Of a stretch of 64,000 nucleotides of DNA, positions 10,561-24,555 are shown piece after piece. The stretch's first letter is position 1. The number at the start of each line of letters is the position of its first letter. This DNA comes from Isoperla grammatica (taxonomy: Eukaryota > Arthropoda > Insecta > Plecoptera > Perlodidae): assembly GCA_945910005.1 (NCBI GenBank), contig CAMDTW010000269.1, forward strand, positions 1 to 64,000. Reading direction: 5' to 3'. Under the pieces are notes generated by a model. The model made no database searches. It was not told where the DNA came from and was given only the letters and a program-made list of their open reading frames with translations. Both the position numbers and the translations under genes were made by a program.

Positions 10561-12581
10561 AACCAAAATGACAAATCGTTGTTTTAGAGCGTTTCAGGCT
10601 CCAATAAGCACAATTTGTCCATTTCGTCACATTTCGATAACTTCTATAGAAGTTACACCCTCCGTCGAAAAATAAGAATTATAGGATGCATTCTTCAAGA
10701 GTATAATGAAAATGCATAAATTGAGTTTTTTCGTCGTTTTTGGTTAAAATATGCATAAAATATAGAAATTGGCTGATTTTAGTCTATCTACCACAAACTT
10801 CCAGTTTTAAGAGGAATCTTGCATACGGCTGGGATTCCTAAGGGTTTCAACCAAATTGCACAAATCGTTGTTTTAAAGCGTTTCAGGCTCAAAAAAGCAC
10901 AATTTGTCCATTTCGTCACATTTCGAAAACTTCTATAGAAGTTACACCCTCCGTCGAAAAATAAGAATTATAGGTTGCATTCTTCAAGAGTATAATGAAA
11001 ATGCATAAATTGAGTTTTTTCGTCGTTTTTGGTTAAAATATGCATAAAAAATAGAAATTGGCTGATTTCAGTCTATCTACCACAAACTTCCAGTTTTAAG
11101 AGGAATCTTGCATACGGCCGGGATTCCTAAGGGTTTCAACCAAAGTTGACAAATCGTTGTTTTAGAGCGTTTCAGGCTCCAATAAGCACAATTTGTCCAT
11201 TTCGTCACATTTCGATAACTTCTAAAGAAGTTACACCCTCCGTCGAAAAATAAGAATTATAGGTTGCATTCTTCAAGAGTATAATGAAAATGCATAAATT
11301 GAGTTTTTTCGTCGTTTTTGGTTAAAATATGCATAAAAAATAGAAATTGGCTGATTTCAGTCTATCTACCACAAACTTCCAGTTTTAAGAGGAATCTTGC
11401 ATACGGCCGGGATTCCTAAGGGTTTCAACCAAAGTTAACAAATCGTTGTTTTAGAGCGTTTCAGGCTCCAATAAGCACAATTTGTCCATTTCGTCACATT
11501 TCGATAACTTCTATAGAAGTTACACCCTCCGTTGAAAAATAAGAATTATAGGCTGCATTCTTCAAGAGTATAATGAAAATGCATAAATTGAGTTTTTTCG
11601 TCGTTTTTGGTTAAAATATGCATAAAAAATAGAAATTGGCTGATTTCAGTCTATCTACCACAAACATCCAGTTTTAAGAGGATCTTGCATACGGCTGGGA
11701 TTCCTAAGGGTTTCAACCAAAGTTGACAAATCGTTGTTTTAGAGCGTTTCAGGCTCCAATAAGCACAATTTGTCCATTTCGTCACATTTCGATAACTTCT
11801 ATAGAAGTTACACCCTCCGTCGAAAAATAAGAATTATAGGTTGCATTCTTCAAGAGTATAATGAAAATGCATAAATTGAGTTTTTTCGTCGTTTTTGGTT
11901 AAAATATGCATCAAAAATAGACATTGGCTGATTTCAGTCTATCTACCACAAACTTCCAGTTTTAAGAGGAATCTTGCATACGGCCGGGATTCCTAAGGGT
12001 TTCAACCAAAGTTGACAAATCGTTGTTTTAGAGCGTTTCAGGCTCCAATAAGCACAATTTGTCCATTTCGTCACATTTCGATATTTTCTATAGAAGTTAC
12101 ACCCTCCGTTGAAAAATAAGAATTATAGGCTGCATTCTTCAAGAGTATAATGAAAATGCATAAATTGAATTTTTTCGTCGTTTTTGGTTAAAATATGCAT
12201 AAAATATAGAAATTGGCTGATTTCAGTCTATCTAACACAAACTTCCAGTTTTAAGAGGAATCTTGCATACGGCTGGGATTCCTAAGGGTTTCAACCAAAG
12301 TTGACAAATCGTAGTTTTAGAGCGTTTCAGGCTCCAATAAGCACAATTTGTCCATTTCCTCACATTTCGATAACTACTTTAGAAGTTACACCAACCGTTG
12401 AAAAATAATAATGTTAGTGTGCATTCTGAAAGAGTATTATGAAAATGCATAAATTGAGTTTTTTCGTCGTTTTTGGATAAAATATGCATCAAAAATAGAC
12501 ATTGGCTGATTTCAGTCTATCTACCACAAACTTCCAGTTTTAAGAGGAATCTTGCATACGGCCGGGATTCCTAAGGGTTTC
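10561..12581 (+). repeat. 7-mer unit copy 1 (2,021 bp)
   Basis: The unit begins near ccaaaatgac (a 2-bp deletion relative to ccaaagttgac) and runs through seven monomers with these markers in order: aggatgc with ttaaagcg and ctcaaaaaagc and cgaaaac; tctaaagaag; gttaac; the 288-bp monomer; catcaaaaatagac with atattttct; ttgaattttttcg with cgtagttt and cctcac; and a B-patch monomer with ggataaaatatgcatc. Every marker recurs 2,021 bp downstream. Edges are placed within the monomer where copies 1 and 2 stop matching the flanks and are good to a few tens of bases. Confidence 0.9.
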
Positions 12582-14602
12582 AACCAAAATGACAAATCGT
12601 TGTTTTAGAGCGTTTCAGGCTCCAATAAGCACAATTTGTCCATTTCGTCACATTTCGATAACTTCTATAGAAGTTACACCCTCCGTCGAAAAATAAGAAT
12701 TATAGGATGCATTCTTCAAGAGTATAATGAAAATGCATAAATTGAGTTTTTTCGTCGTTTTTGGTTAAAATATGCATAAAATATAGAAATTGGCTGATTT
12801 TAGTCTATCTACCACAAACTTCCAGTTTTAAGAGGAATCTTGCATACGGCTGGGATTCCTAAGGGTTTCAACCAAATTGCACAAATCGTTGTTTTAAAGC
12901 GTTTCAGGCTCAAAAAAGCACAATTTGTCCATTTCGTCACATTTCGAAAACTTCTATAGAAGTTACACCCTCCGTCGAAAAATAAGAATTATAGGTTGCA
13001 TTCTTCAAGAGTATAATGAAAATGCATAAATTGAGTTTTTTCGTCGTTTTTGGTTAAAATATGCATAAAAAATAGAAATTGGCTGATTTCAGTCTATCTA
13101 CCACAAACTTCCAGTTTTAAGAGGAATCTTGCATACGGCCGGGATTCCTAAGGGTTTCAACCAAAGTTGACAAATCGTTGTTTTAGAGCGTTTCAGGCTC
13201 CAATAAGCACAATTTGTCCATTTCGTCACATTTCGATAACTTCTAAAGAAGTTACACCCTCCGTCGAAAAATAAGAATTATAGGTTGCATTCTTCAAGAG
13301 TATAATGAAAATGCATAAATTGAGTTTTTTCGTCGTTTTTGGTTAAAATATGCATAAAAAATAGAAATTGGCTGATTTCAGTCTATCTACCACAAACTTC
13401 CAGTTTTAAGAGGAATCTTGCATACGGCCGGGATTCCTAAGGGTTTCAACCAAAGTTAACAAATCGTTGTTTTAGAGCGTTTCAGGCTCCAATAAGCACA
13501 ATTTGTCCATTTCGTCACATTTCGATAACTTCTATAGAAGTTACACCCTCCGTTGAAAAATAAGAATTATAGGCTGCATTCTTCAAGAGTATAATGAAAA
13601 TGCATAAATTGAGTTTTTTCGTCGTTTTTGGTTAAAATATGCATAAAAAATAGAAATTGGCTGATTTCAGTCTATCTACCACAAACATCCAGTTTTAAGA
13701 GGATCTTGCATACGGCTGGGATTCCTAAGGGTTTCAACCAAAGTTGACAAATCGTTGTTTTAGAGCGTTTCAGGCTCCAATAAGCACAATTTGTCCATTT
13801 CGTCACATTTCGATAACTTCTATAGAAGTTACACCCTCCGTCGAAAAATAAGAATTATAGGTTGCATTCTTCAAGAGTATAATGAAAATGCATAAATTGA
13901 GTTTTTTCGTCGTTTTTGGTTAAAATATGCATCAAAAATAGACATTGGCTGATTTCAGTCTATCTACCACAAACTTCCAGTTTTAAGAGGAATCTTGCAT
14001 ACGGCCGGGATTCCTAAGGGTTTCAACCAAAGTTGACAAATCGTTGTTTTAGAGCGTTTCAGGCTCCAATAAGCACAATTTGTCCATTTCGTCACATTTC
14101 GATATTTTCTATAGAAGTTACACCCTCCGTTGAAAAATAAGAATTATAGGCTGCATTCTTCAAGAGTATAATGAAAATGCATAAATTGAATTTTTTCGTC
14201 GTTTTTGGTTAAAATATGCATAAAATATAGAAATTGGCTGATTTCAGTCTATCTAACACAAACTTCCAGTTTTAAGAGGAATCTTGCATACGGCTGGGAT
14301 TCCTAAGGGTTTCAACCAAAGTTGACAAATCGTAGTTTTAGAGCGTTTCAGGCTCCAATAAGCACAATTTGTCCATTTCCTCACATTTCGATAACTACTT
14401 TAGAAGTTACACCAACCGTTGAAAAATAATAATGTTAGTGTGCATTCTGAAAGAGTATTATGAAAATGCATAAATTGAGTTTTTTCGTCGTTTTTGGATA
14501 AAATATGCATCAAAAATAGACATTGGCTGATTTCAGTCTATCTACCACAAACTTCCAGTTTTAAGAGGAATCTTGCATACGGCCGGGATTCCTAAGGGTT
14601 TC
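12582..14602 (+). repeat. 7-mer unit copy 2 (2,021 bp)
   Basis: This is a direct tandem copy of 10,561-12,581 with the same markers in the same order at +2,021 bp. I saw no difference between the copies when comparing marker sites, so the duplication is recent or kept identical by conversion. The right edge lies in the ggataaaatatgcatc monomer near 14,600, where this copy reads ccaaagttgac instead of ccaaaatgac. The same marker order, changed in detail, is found again at 45.3-46.8 kb. Confidence 0.9.
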
Positions 14603-17045
14603 AACCAAAGTTGACAAATCGTTGTTTTAGAGCGTTTCAGGCTCCAATAAGCACAATTTGTCCATTTCGTCACATTTCGATAATTTCTATAGAAGTTACA
14701 ACCACCGTCGAAAAATAAGAATTATAGGTTGCATTCTTCAAGAGTATAATGAAAATGCATAAATTGAGTTTTTTCGTCGTTTTTGGTAAAAATATGCATA
14801 AAAAATAGAAATAGGCTGATTTCAGTCTATCTACCACAAACTTCCAGTTTTAAGAGGAATCTTGCATACGGCCGGGATCCCTAAGGGTTTCAACCAAAGT
14901 TGACAAATCGTTGTTTAAGAGCGTTTCAGGCTCTAATAAGCACAATTTGTCCATTTTGTCACATTTCGATAACTTCTATAGAAGTTACACCCTCCGTTGA
15001 AAAATAAGAATTATAGGCTGCATTCTTCAAGAGTATAATGAAAATGCATAAATTGAGTTTTTTCGTCGTTTTTGGTTAAAATATGCATAAAATATAGAAA
15101 TTGGCTGATTTCAGTCTATCTACCACAAACTTCCAGTTTTAAGAGGAATCTTGCATACGGCTGGGATTCCTAAGGGTTTCAACCAAAGTTGACAAATCGT
15201 TGTTTTAGAGCGTTTCAGGCTCCAATAAGCACAATTTGTCCATTTCGTCACATTTCGATAACTACTTTAGAAGTTACACCAACCGTTGAAAAATAATAAT
15301 GTTAGTGTGCATTCTGAAAGAGTATTATGAAAATGCATAAATTGAGTTTTTTGGTCGTTTTTGGTTAAAATATGAATAAAATATAGAAATTGGCTGATTT
15401 TAGTCTATCTACCACAAACTTCCAGTTTTAAGAGGAATCTTGCATACGGCTGGGATTCCTAAGGGTTTTAACCAAAGTTGACAAATCGTTGTTTTTGAGC
15501 GTTTCAGGCTCCAATTAACACAATTTGTCCATTTGATCACATTTCGATAACTTCTATAGAAGTTACACCCTCCGTCGAAAAATAAGAATTATAGGTTGAA
15601 TTCTTCAAAAGTATAATAAAAATGCATAAATTGAGTTTTTTCGTCGTTTTTGGTTAAAATATGCATAAAAAATAGAAATTGGCTGATTTCAGTCTATCTA
15701 CCACAAACTTCCAGTTTTAAGAGGAATCTTGCATACGGCTGGGATTCCTAAGGGTTTCAACCAAATTGCATAAATCGTTGTTTTAGAGCGTTTCAGGCTC
15801 CAATAAGCACAATTTGTCCATTTCGTCACATTTCGATAACTTCTATAGAAGTTACACCCTCCGTCGAAAAATAAGAATTATAGGTTGCATTCTTCAAGAG
15901 TATAATGAAAATGCATAAATTGAGTTTTTTCGTCGTTTTTGGTTAAAATATGCATAAAAAATAGAAATTGGCTGATTTCAGTCTATCTACCACAAACTTC
16001 CAGTTTTAAGAGGAATCTTGCATACGGCCGGGATTCCTAAGGGTTTCAACCAAAGTTGACAAATCGTTGTTTTAGAGCGTTTCAGGCTCCAATAAGCACA
16101 ATTTGTCCATTTCGTCACATTTCGATAACTTCTATAGAAGTTACACCCTCCGTCGAAAAATAAGAATTATAGGTTGCATTCTTCAAGAGTATAATGAAAA
16201 TGTATAAATTGAGTTTTTTCGTCGTTTTTGGTTAAAATATGCATAAAAAATAGAAATTGGCTGATTTCAGTCTATCTACCACAAACTTCCAGTTTTAAGA
16301 GGAATCTTGCATACGGCCGGGATTCCTTAGGGTTTCAACCAAAGTTGACAAATCGTTGTTTTAGAGCGTTTCAGGCTCCAATAAGCACAATTTGTCCATT
16401 TCGTCACATTTCGATAACTTCTATAGAAGTTACACCCTCCGTTGAAAAATAAGAATTATAGGCTGCATTCTTCAAGAGTATAATGAAAATGCATAAATTG
16501 AGTTTTTTCGTCGTTTTTGGTTAAAATATGCATAAAATATAGAAATTGGCTAATTTTAGTCTATCTACCACAAACTTCCAGTTTTAAGAGGAATCTTGCA
16601 TACGGCTGGGATTCCTAAGGGTTTCAACCAAATTGCACAAATCGTTGTTTTAGAGCGTTTGAGGCTCCAATAAGCACAATTTGTAAATTTCGTCACATTT
16701 CGATAACTTCTATAGAAGTTACACCCTCCGTTGAAAAATAAGAATTATAGGCTGCATTCTTCAAGAGTATAATGAAAATGCATTAATTGAGTTTTTTCGT
16801 CGTTTTTGGTTAAAATATGCATAAAATATAGAAATTGGCTGATTTCAGTCTATCTACCACAAACTTCCAGTTTTAAGAGGAATCTTGCATACGGCTGGGA
16901 TTCCTAAGGGTTTCAACCAAAGTTGACAAATCGTAGTTTTAGAGCGTTTCAGGCTCCAATAAGCACAATTTGTCCATTTCCTCACATTTCGATAACTACT
17001 TTAGAAGTTACACCAACCGTTGAAAAATAATAATGTTAGTGTGCA
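14603..17045 (+). repeat. Mixed monomers between 7-mers and 4-mers
   Basis: About eight and a half monomers. Markers include acaaccaccg (about 14,699), ggtaaaaatatg with aaataggctg (about 14,785), atgaataaaat (about 15,373), caattaacac with tttgatcac (about 15,512-15,540), ggttgaattc (about 15,594, creating an EcoRI-type site), gattccttaggg (about 16,322) and ggctaatttt (about 16,548). The same series occurs at 47.1-48.9 kb. No internal duplication of more than one monomer is evident. Confidence 0.82.
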
Positions 17046-19357
17046 TTCTGAAAGAGTATTATGAAAATGCATAAATTGAGTTTTTTGGTCGTTTTTGGTT
17101 AAAATATGCATAAAATATAGAAATTGGCTGATTTAAGTCTATCTACCACAAACTTCCAGTTTTAAGAGGAATCTTGCATACGGCTGGGATTCCTAAGGGT
17201 TTCAACCAAATTGCACAAATCGTTGTTTTAGAGCGTTTCAGGCTCCAATAAGCACAATTTGTCCATTTCGTCACATTTCGATAATTTCTATAGAAGTTAC
17301 ACCCTCCGTCGAAAAATAAGAATTATAGGTTGCATTCTTCAAGAGTATTATGAAAATGCATAAATTGAGTTTTTTCGTCGTTTTTGGTTAAAATATGCAT
17401 AAAAAATAGAAATTGGCTGATTTCAGTCTATCTACCACAAACTTCCAGTTTTAAGAGGAATCTTGCATACGGCCGGGATTCCTAAGGGTTTCAACCAAAG
17501 TTAACAATTCGTTGTTTTACAGCGTTTCAGGCTCCAATAAGCACAATTTGTCCATTTCGTCACATTTCGATAACTTCTATAGAAGTTACACCCTTCGTCG
17601 AAAAATAAGAATTATAGGTTGCATTCTTCAAGAGTATAATGAAAATGCATAAATTGAGTTTTTTCGTCGTTTTTGGTTAAAATATGCATAAAAAATAGAA
17701 ATTGGCTGATTTCAGTCTATCTACCACAAACTTCCAGTTTTAAGAGGAATCTTGCATACGGCCGGGATTCCTAAGGGTTTCAACCAAAGTTGACAAATCG
17801 TTGTTTTAGAGCGTTTCAGGCTCCAATAAGCACAATTTGTCCATTTCGTCACATTTCGATAACTTCTATAGAAGTTACACCCTCCGTCGAAAAATAAGAA
17901 TTATAGGTTGCATTCTTCAAGAGTATAATGAAAATGCATAAATTGAGTTTTTTCGTCGTTTTTGGTTAAAATATGCATAAAATATAGAAATTGGCTGATT
18001 TTAGTCAATCTACCACAAACTTCCAGTTTTAAGAGGAATCTTGCATACGGCTGGGATTCCTAAGGGTTTCAACCAAATTGCACAAATCGTTGTTTTAGAG
18101 CGTTTCAGGCTCCAATAAGCACAATTTGTCCATTTCGTCACATTTCGATAACTTCTATAGAAGTTACACCCTCCGTCGAAAAATAAGAATTATAGGTTGC
18201 ATTCTTCAAGAGTATAATGAAAATGCATAAATTGAATTTTTTCGTCGTTTTTGGTTAAAATATGCATAAAATATAGAAATTGGCTGATTTTAGTCTATCT
18301 ACCACAAACTTCCAGTTTTAAGAGGAATCTTGCATACGGCTGGGATTCCTAAGGGTTTCAACCAAATTGCACACATCGTTGTTTTAGAGCGTTTCAGGCT
18401 CCAATAAGCACAATTTGTCCATTTCGTCACATTTCGATAATTTCTATAGAAGTTACACCCTCCGTCGAAAAATAAGAATTATAGGTTGCATTCTTCAAGA
18501 GTATTATGAAAATGCATAAATTGAGTTTTTTCGTCGTTTTTGGTTAAAATATGCATAAAAAATAGAAATTGGCTGATTTCAGTCTATCTACCACAAACTT
18601 CCAGTTTTAAGAGGAATCTTGCATACGGCCGGGATTCCTAAGGGTTTCAACCAAAGTTAACAATTCGTTGTTTTACAGCGTTTCAGGCTCCAATAAGCAC
18701 AATTTGTCCATTTCGTCACATTTCGAGAACTTCTATAGAAGTTACACCCTCCGTCGAAAAATAAGAATTATAGGTTGCATTCTTCAAGAGTATAATGAAA
18801 ATGCATAAATTGAGTTTTTTCGTCGTTTTTGGTTAAAATATACATAAAAAATAGAAATTGGCTGATTTCAGTCTATCTACCACAAACTTTCAGTTTTAAG
18901 AGGAATCTTGCATACGGCCGGGATTCCTAAGGGTTTCAACCAAAGTTGACAAATCGTTGTTTTAGAGCGTTTCAGGCTCCAATAAGCACAATTTGTCCAT
19001 TTCGTCACATTTCGATAACTTCTATAGAAGTTACACCCTCCGTCGAAAAATAAGAATTATAGGTTGCATTCTTCAAGAGTATAATGAAAATGCATAAATT
19101 GAGTTTTTTCGTCGTTTTTGGTTAAAATATGCATAAAATATAGAAATTGGCTGATTTTAGTCAATCTACCACAAACCTCCAGTTTTAAGAGGAATCTTGC
19201 ATACGGCTGGGATTCCTAAGGGTTTCAACCAAATTGCACAAATCGTTGTTTTAGAGCGTTTCAGGCTCCAATAAGCACAATTTGTCCATTTCGTCACATT
19301 TCGATAACTTCTATAGAAGTAACACCCTCCGTCGAAAAATAAGAATTATAGGTTGCA
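17046..19357 (+). repeat. Two 4-mer units (1,156 bp each)
   Basis: Copy 1 spans 17,046-18,201 and copy 2 spans 18,202-19,357, each exactly four monomers. Order in both: T-type with aatttctatag; gagtattatg C-type with gttaacaattcg and tttacagcg (17,501 and 18,657 for ttaacaattc); plain C-type; T-type with agtcaatc. Copy 1 starts with a B-patch junction (ctgaaag, ttggtcg) that copy 2 lacks, and copy 2 has private changes (cacacatcg, tacataaaa, ctttcag, acctccag). Confidence 0.85.
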
Positions 19358-20224
19358 TTCTTCAAGAGTATAATGAAAATGCATAAATTGAGTTTTTTCG
19401 TCGTTTTTGGTTAAAATATGCATAAAATATAGAAATTGGCTGATTTTAGTCTATCTACCACAAACTTCCAGTTTTAAGAGGAATCTTGCATACGGCTGGG
19501 ATTCCTAAGGGTTTCAACCAAATTGCACAAATCGTTGTTTTAGAGCGTTTCAGGCTCCAAAAAGCACAATTTGTCCATTTCGTCACATTTCGATAACTTC
19601 TATAGAAGTTACACCCTCCGTCGAAAAATAAGAATTATAGGTTGCATTCTTCAAGAGTATAATGAAAATGCATAAATTGAGTTTTTTCGTCGTTTTTGGT
19701 TAAAATATGCATCAAAAATAGACATTGGCTGATTTCAGTCTATCTACCACAAACTTCCAGTTTTAAGAGGAATCTTGCATACGGCCGGGATTCCTAAGGG
19801 TTTCAACCAAAGTTGACAAATCGTTGTTTTAGAGCGTTTCAGGCTCCAATAAGCACAATTTGTCCATTTCGTCACATTTCGATATTTTCTATAGAAGTTA
19901 CACCCTCCGTTGAAAAATAAGAATTATAGGCTGCATTCTTCAAGAGTATAATGAAAATGCATAAATTGAATTTTTTCGTCGTTTTTGGTTAAAATATGCA
20001 TAAAATATAGAAATTGGCTGATTTCAGTCTATCTAACACAAACTTCCAGTTTTAAGAGGAATCTTGCATACGGCTGGGATTCCTAAGGGTTTCAACCAAA
20101 GTTGACAAATCGTAGTTTTAGAGCGTTTCAGGCTCCAATAAGCACAATTTGTCCATTTCCTCACATTTCGATAACTACTTTAGAAGTTACACCAACCGTT
20201 GAAAAATAATAATGTTAGTGTGCA
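19358..20224 (+). repeat. Three monomers linking the 4-mers to the 15-mer
   Basis: The monomers are a T-type with ctccaaaaagc (like the first monomer of the window), a catcaaaaatagac monomer with atattttct, and a monomer with ttgaattttttcg, ctaacac, cgtagttt and cctcac that ends in a B patch at 20,214. The last two are the same pair as at about 11,844-12,421 and 13,866-14,442. Confidence 0.8.
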
Positions 20225-23200
20225 TTCTGAAAGAGTATTATGAAAATGCATAAATTGAGTTTTTTCGTCGTTTTTGGTTAAAATATGCATAAAATATAGA
20301 AATTGGCTGATTTTAGTCAATCTACCACAAACTTCCAGTTAAAGAGGAATCTTGCATACGGCTGGGATTCCTAAGGGTTTCAACCAAATTGCACAAATCG
20401 TTGTTTTAGAGCGTTTCAGGCTCCAATAAGCACAATTTGTCCATTTCGTCACATTTCGATAACTTCTATAGAAGTTACACCCTCCGTTGAAAAATAAGAA
20501 TTATAGGCTGCATTCTTCAAGAGTAAAATGAAAATGCATAAATTGAGTTTTTTCGTCGTTTTTGGTTAAAATATGCATAAAAAATAGAAATTGGCTGATT
20601 TCAGTCTATCTACCACAAACATCCAGTTTTAAGAGGATCTTGCATACGGCTGGGATTCCTAAGGGTTTCAACCAAAGTTGACAAATCGTTGTTTTAGAGC
20701 GTTTCAGGCTCCAATAAGCACAATTTGTCCATTTCGTCACATTTCGATAACTTCTATAGAAGTTACACCCTCCGTCGAAAAATAAGAATTATAGGTTGCA
20801 TTCTTCAAGAGTATAATGAAAATGCATAAATTGAGTTTTTTCGTCGTTTTTGGTTAAAATATGCATCAAAAATAGACATTGGCTGATTTCAGTCTATCTA
20901 CCACAAACTTCCAGTTTTAAGAGGAATCTTGCATACGGCCGGGATTCCTAAGGGTTTCAACCAAAGTTGACAAATCGTTGTTTTAGAGCGTTTCAGGCTC
21001 CAATAAGCACAATTTGTCCATTTCGTCACATTTCGATAACTTCTATAGAAGTTACACGATCCGTCGAAAAATAAGAATTATAGGTTGCATTCTTCAAGAG
21101 TATAATGAAAATGCATAAATTGAGTTTTTTCGTCGTTTTTGGTTAAAATATGCATAAAATATAGAAATTGGCTGATTTTAGTCAATCTACCACAAACTTC
21201 CAGTTTTAAGAGGAATCTTGCATACGGCTGGGATTCCTAAGGGTTTCAACCAAATTGCACAAATCGTTGTTTTAGAGCGTTTCAGGCTCCAATAAGCACA
21301 ATTTGTCCATTTCGTCACATTTCGATAACTTCTATAGAAGTTACACCCTCCGTCGAAAAATAAGAATTATAGGTTGCATTCTTCAAGAGTATAATGAAAA
21401 TGCATAAATTGAGTTTTTTCGTCGTTTTTGGTTAAAATATGCATAAAATATAGAAATTGGCTGATTTTAGTCTATTCACCACAAACTTCCAGTTTTAAGA
21501 GGAATCTTGCATACGGCTGGGATTCCTAAGGGTTTCAACCAAATTGCACAAATCGTTGTTTTAGAGCGTTTCAGGCTCCAAAAAGCACAATTTGTCCATT
21601 TCGTCACATTTCGATAACTTCTATAGAAGTTACACCCTCCGTCGAAAAATAAGAATTATAGGTTGCATTCTTCAAGAGTATAATGAAAATGCATAAATTG
21701 AGTTTTTTCGTCGTTTTTGGTTAAAATATGCATAAAAAATAGAAATTGGCTGATTTCAGTCTATCTACCACAAACTTCCAGTTTTAAGAGGAATCTTGCA
21801 TACGGCCGGGATTCCTAAGGGTTTCAACCAAAGTTGACAAATCGTTGTTTTAGAGCGTTTCAGGTTCCAATAAGCACAATTTGTCCATTTCGTCACATTT
21901 CGATATTTTCTATAGAAGTTACACCCTCCGTCGAAAAATAAGAATTATAGGTTGCATTCTTCAAGAGTATAATGAAAATGCATAAATTGAGTTTTTTCGT
22001 CGTTTTTGGTTAAAATATGCATAAAAAATAGAAATTGGCTGATTTCAGTCTATCTACCACAAACTTACAGTTTTAAGAGGAATCTTGCATACGGCCGGGA
22101 TTCCTAAGGGTTTCAACCAAAGTTAACAAATCGTTGTTTTAGAGCGTTTCAGGCTCCAATAAGCACAATTTGTCCATTTCGTCACATTTCGATAACCTCT
22201 ATAGAAGTTACACCCTCCGTTGAAAAATAAGAATTATAGGCTGCATTCTTCAAGAGTATAATGAAAATGCATAAATTGAGTTTTTTCGTCGTTTTTGGTT
22301 AAAATATGCATAAAAAATAGAAATTGGCTGATTTCAGTCTATCTACCACAAACATCCAGTTTTAAGAGGATCTTGCATACGGCTGGGATTCCTAAGGGTT
22401 TCAACCAAAGTTGACAAATCGTTGTTTTAGAGCGTTTCAGGCTCCAATAAGCACAATTTGTCCATTTCGTCACATTTCGATAACTTCTATAGAAGTTACA
22501 CCCTCCGTCGAAAAACAAGAATTATAGGTTGCATTCTTCAAGAGTATAATGAAAATGCATAAATTGAGTTTTTTCGTCGTTTTTGGTTAAAATATGCATC
22601 AAAAATAGACATTGGCTGATTTCAGTCTATCTACCACAAACTTCCAGTTTTAAGAGGAATCTTGCATACGGCCGGGATTCCTAAGGGTTTCAACCAAAGT
22701 TGACAAATCGTTGTTTTAGAGCGTTTCAGGCTCCAATAAGCACAATTTGTCCATTTCGTCACATTTCGATAGCTACTTTAGAAGTTACACCAACCGTTGA
22801 AAAATAATAATGTTAGTGTGCATTCTGAAAGAGTATTATGAAAATGCATAAATTGAGTTTTTTGGCGTTTTTGGTTTAAATATGCATACAATATAGAAAT
22901 TGGCTGATTTTAGTCTATCTACCACAAACTTCCAGTTTTAACAGGAATCTTGCATACGGCTGGGATTCCTAAGGGTTTCTACCAAATTGCACAAATCGTT
23001 GTTTTAGAGCGTTTCAGGCTCCAATAAGCACAATTTGTCAATTTCGTCGCATTTCGATTACTTCTATAGAAGTTACACCCTCCGTTGAAAAATAAGAATT
23101 ATAGGCTGCATTCTTCAAGAGTATAATGAAAAAGCATAAATTGAGTTTTTTCGTCGTTTTTGGTTAAAATATGCATAAAAAATAGAAGTTGGCTGATTTC

Positions 23201-24555
23201 AGTCTATCTACCACAAACTTCCAGTTTTAAGAGGAATCTTGCATACGGCTGGGATTCCTAAGGGTTTCAACCAAAGTTGACAAATCGTTGTTTTAGAGCG
23301 TTTTAGGCTCCAATAAGCACAATTTGTCCATTTCGTCACATTTCGATAACTACTTTAGAAGTTACACCAACCGTTGAAAAATAATAATGTTAGTGTGCAT
23401 TGTGAAAGAGTATTATGAAAATGCATAAGTTGAGTTTTTTGGTCGTTTTTGGTTAAAATATGCATAAAATATAGAAATTGGCTGATTTTAGTCTATCTAC
23501 CACAAACTTCCAGTTTTAAGAGGAATCTTGCATACGGCCGGGATTTCTAAGGGTTTCAACCAAAGTTGACAAATCGTTGTTTTAGAGCGTTTTAGGCTCC
23601 AATAAGCACAATTTGTCCATTTTGTCACATTTCGATAACTTCTATAGAAGTTACACCCTCCGTTGAAAAATAAGAATTATAGGCTGCATTCTTCAAGAGT
23701 ATAATGAAAATGCATAAATTGAGTTTTTTCGTCGTTTTTGGTTAAAATATGCATAAAATATAGAAATTGGCTGATTTTAGTCTATCTACTACAAACTTCC
23801 AGTTTTAAGAGGAATCTTGCATACGGCTGGGATTCCTAAGGGTTTCAACCAAATTGCACAAATCGTTGTTTTAGAGCGTTTCAGGCTCCAATTAGCACAA
23901 TTTGTCCATTTCGTCACATTTCGATAACTTCTATAGAAGTTACACCCTCCGTTGAAAAATAAGAATTATAGGCTGCATTCTTCAAGAGTATAATGAAAAT
24001 GCATAAATTGAGTTTTTTCGTCGTTTTTGGTTAAAATATGCATAAAATATAGAAATTGGCTGATTTTAGTCTATCTACCCCAAACTTCCAGTTTTAAGAG
24101 GAATCTTGCATACGGCTGGGATTCTTAAGGGTTTCAACCAAATTGCACAAATCGTTGTTTTAGAGCGTTTCAGGCTCCAATAAGCACAATTTGTCCATTT
24201 CGTCACATTTCGATAATTTCTATAGAAGTTACACCCTCCGTTGAAAAATAAGAATTATAGGCTGCATTCTTCAAGAGTATAATGAAAATGCATAAATTGA
24301 GTTTTTTCGTCGTTTTTGGTTAAAATATGCATAAAACATAGAAATTGGCTGATTTTAGTCTATCTACCACAAACTTCCAGTTTTAAGAGGAATCTTGCAT
24401 ACGGCTGGGATTCCAAAGGGTTTCAACCAAAGTTGACAAATCGTTGTTTTAGAGCGTTTCAGGCTCCAATAAGCACAATTTGTCCATTTCGTCACATTTC
24501 GATAACTACTTTAGAAGTTACACCAACCGTTGAAAAATAATAATGTTAGTGTGCA
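20225..24555 (+). repeat. 15-mer higher-order repeat, copy 1 (about 4,332 bp)
   Basis: Fifteen monomers in fixed order. The left part has agtcaatc, gagtaaaatg with the 288-bp form, catcaaaa with gttacacgat, agtcaatc, tctattcacc with ccaaaaagc, caggttcc with atattttct, acttacag with gataacctct, a second 288-bp form with cgaaaaacaag, and catcaaaa with gatagctact. The right part has ggcgtttttggtttaaat with tttctacc and gtcaatttcgtcgc, gaagttgg, cataagttg with gatttctaag, ctactac with caattagc, a T-type, and aaaacatag with gattccaaagg. Markers such as gttacacgat (21,051 and 25,383) recur at exactly 4,332 bp. Confidence 0.9.

Noticed and set aside
20225..20513. Small three-base deletion at ccagttaaagagg that might mark a block edge
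   Set aside because: On counting, only one base is lost (tt to a), and the neighbouring monomer order continues normally, so it is a private change.
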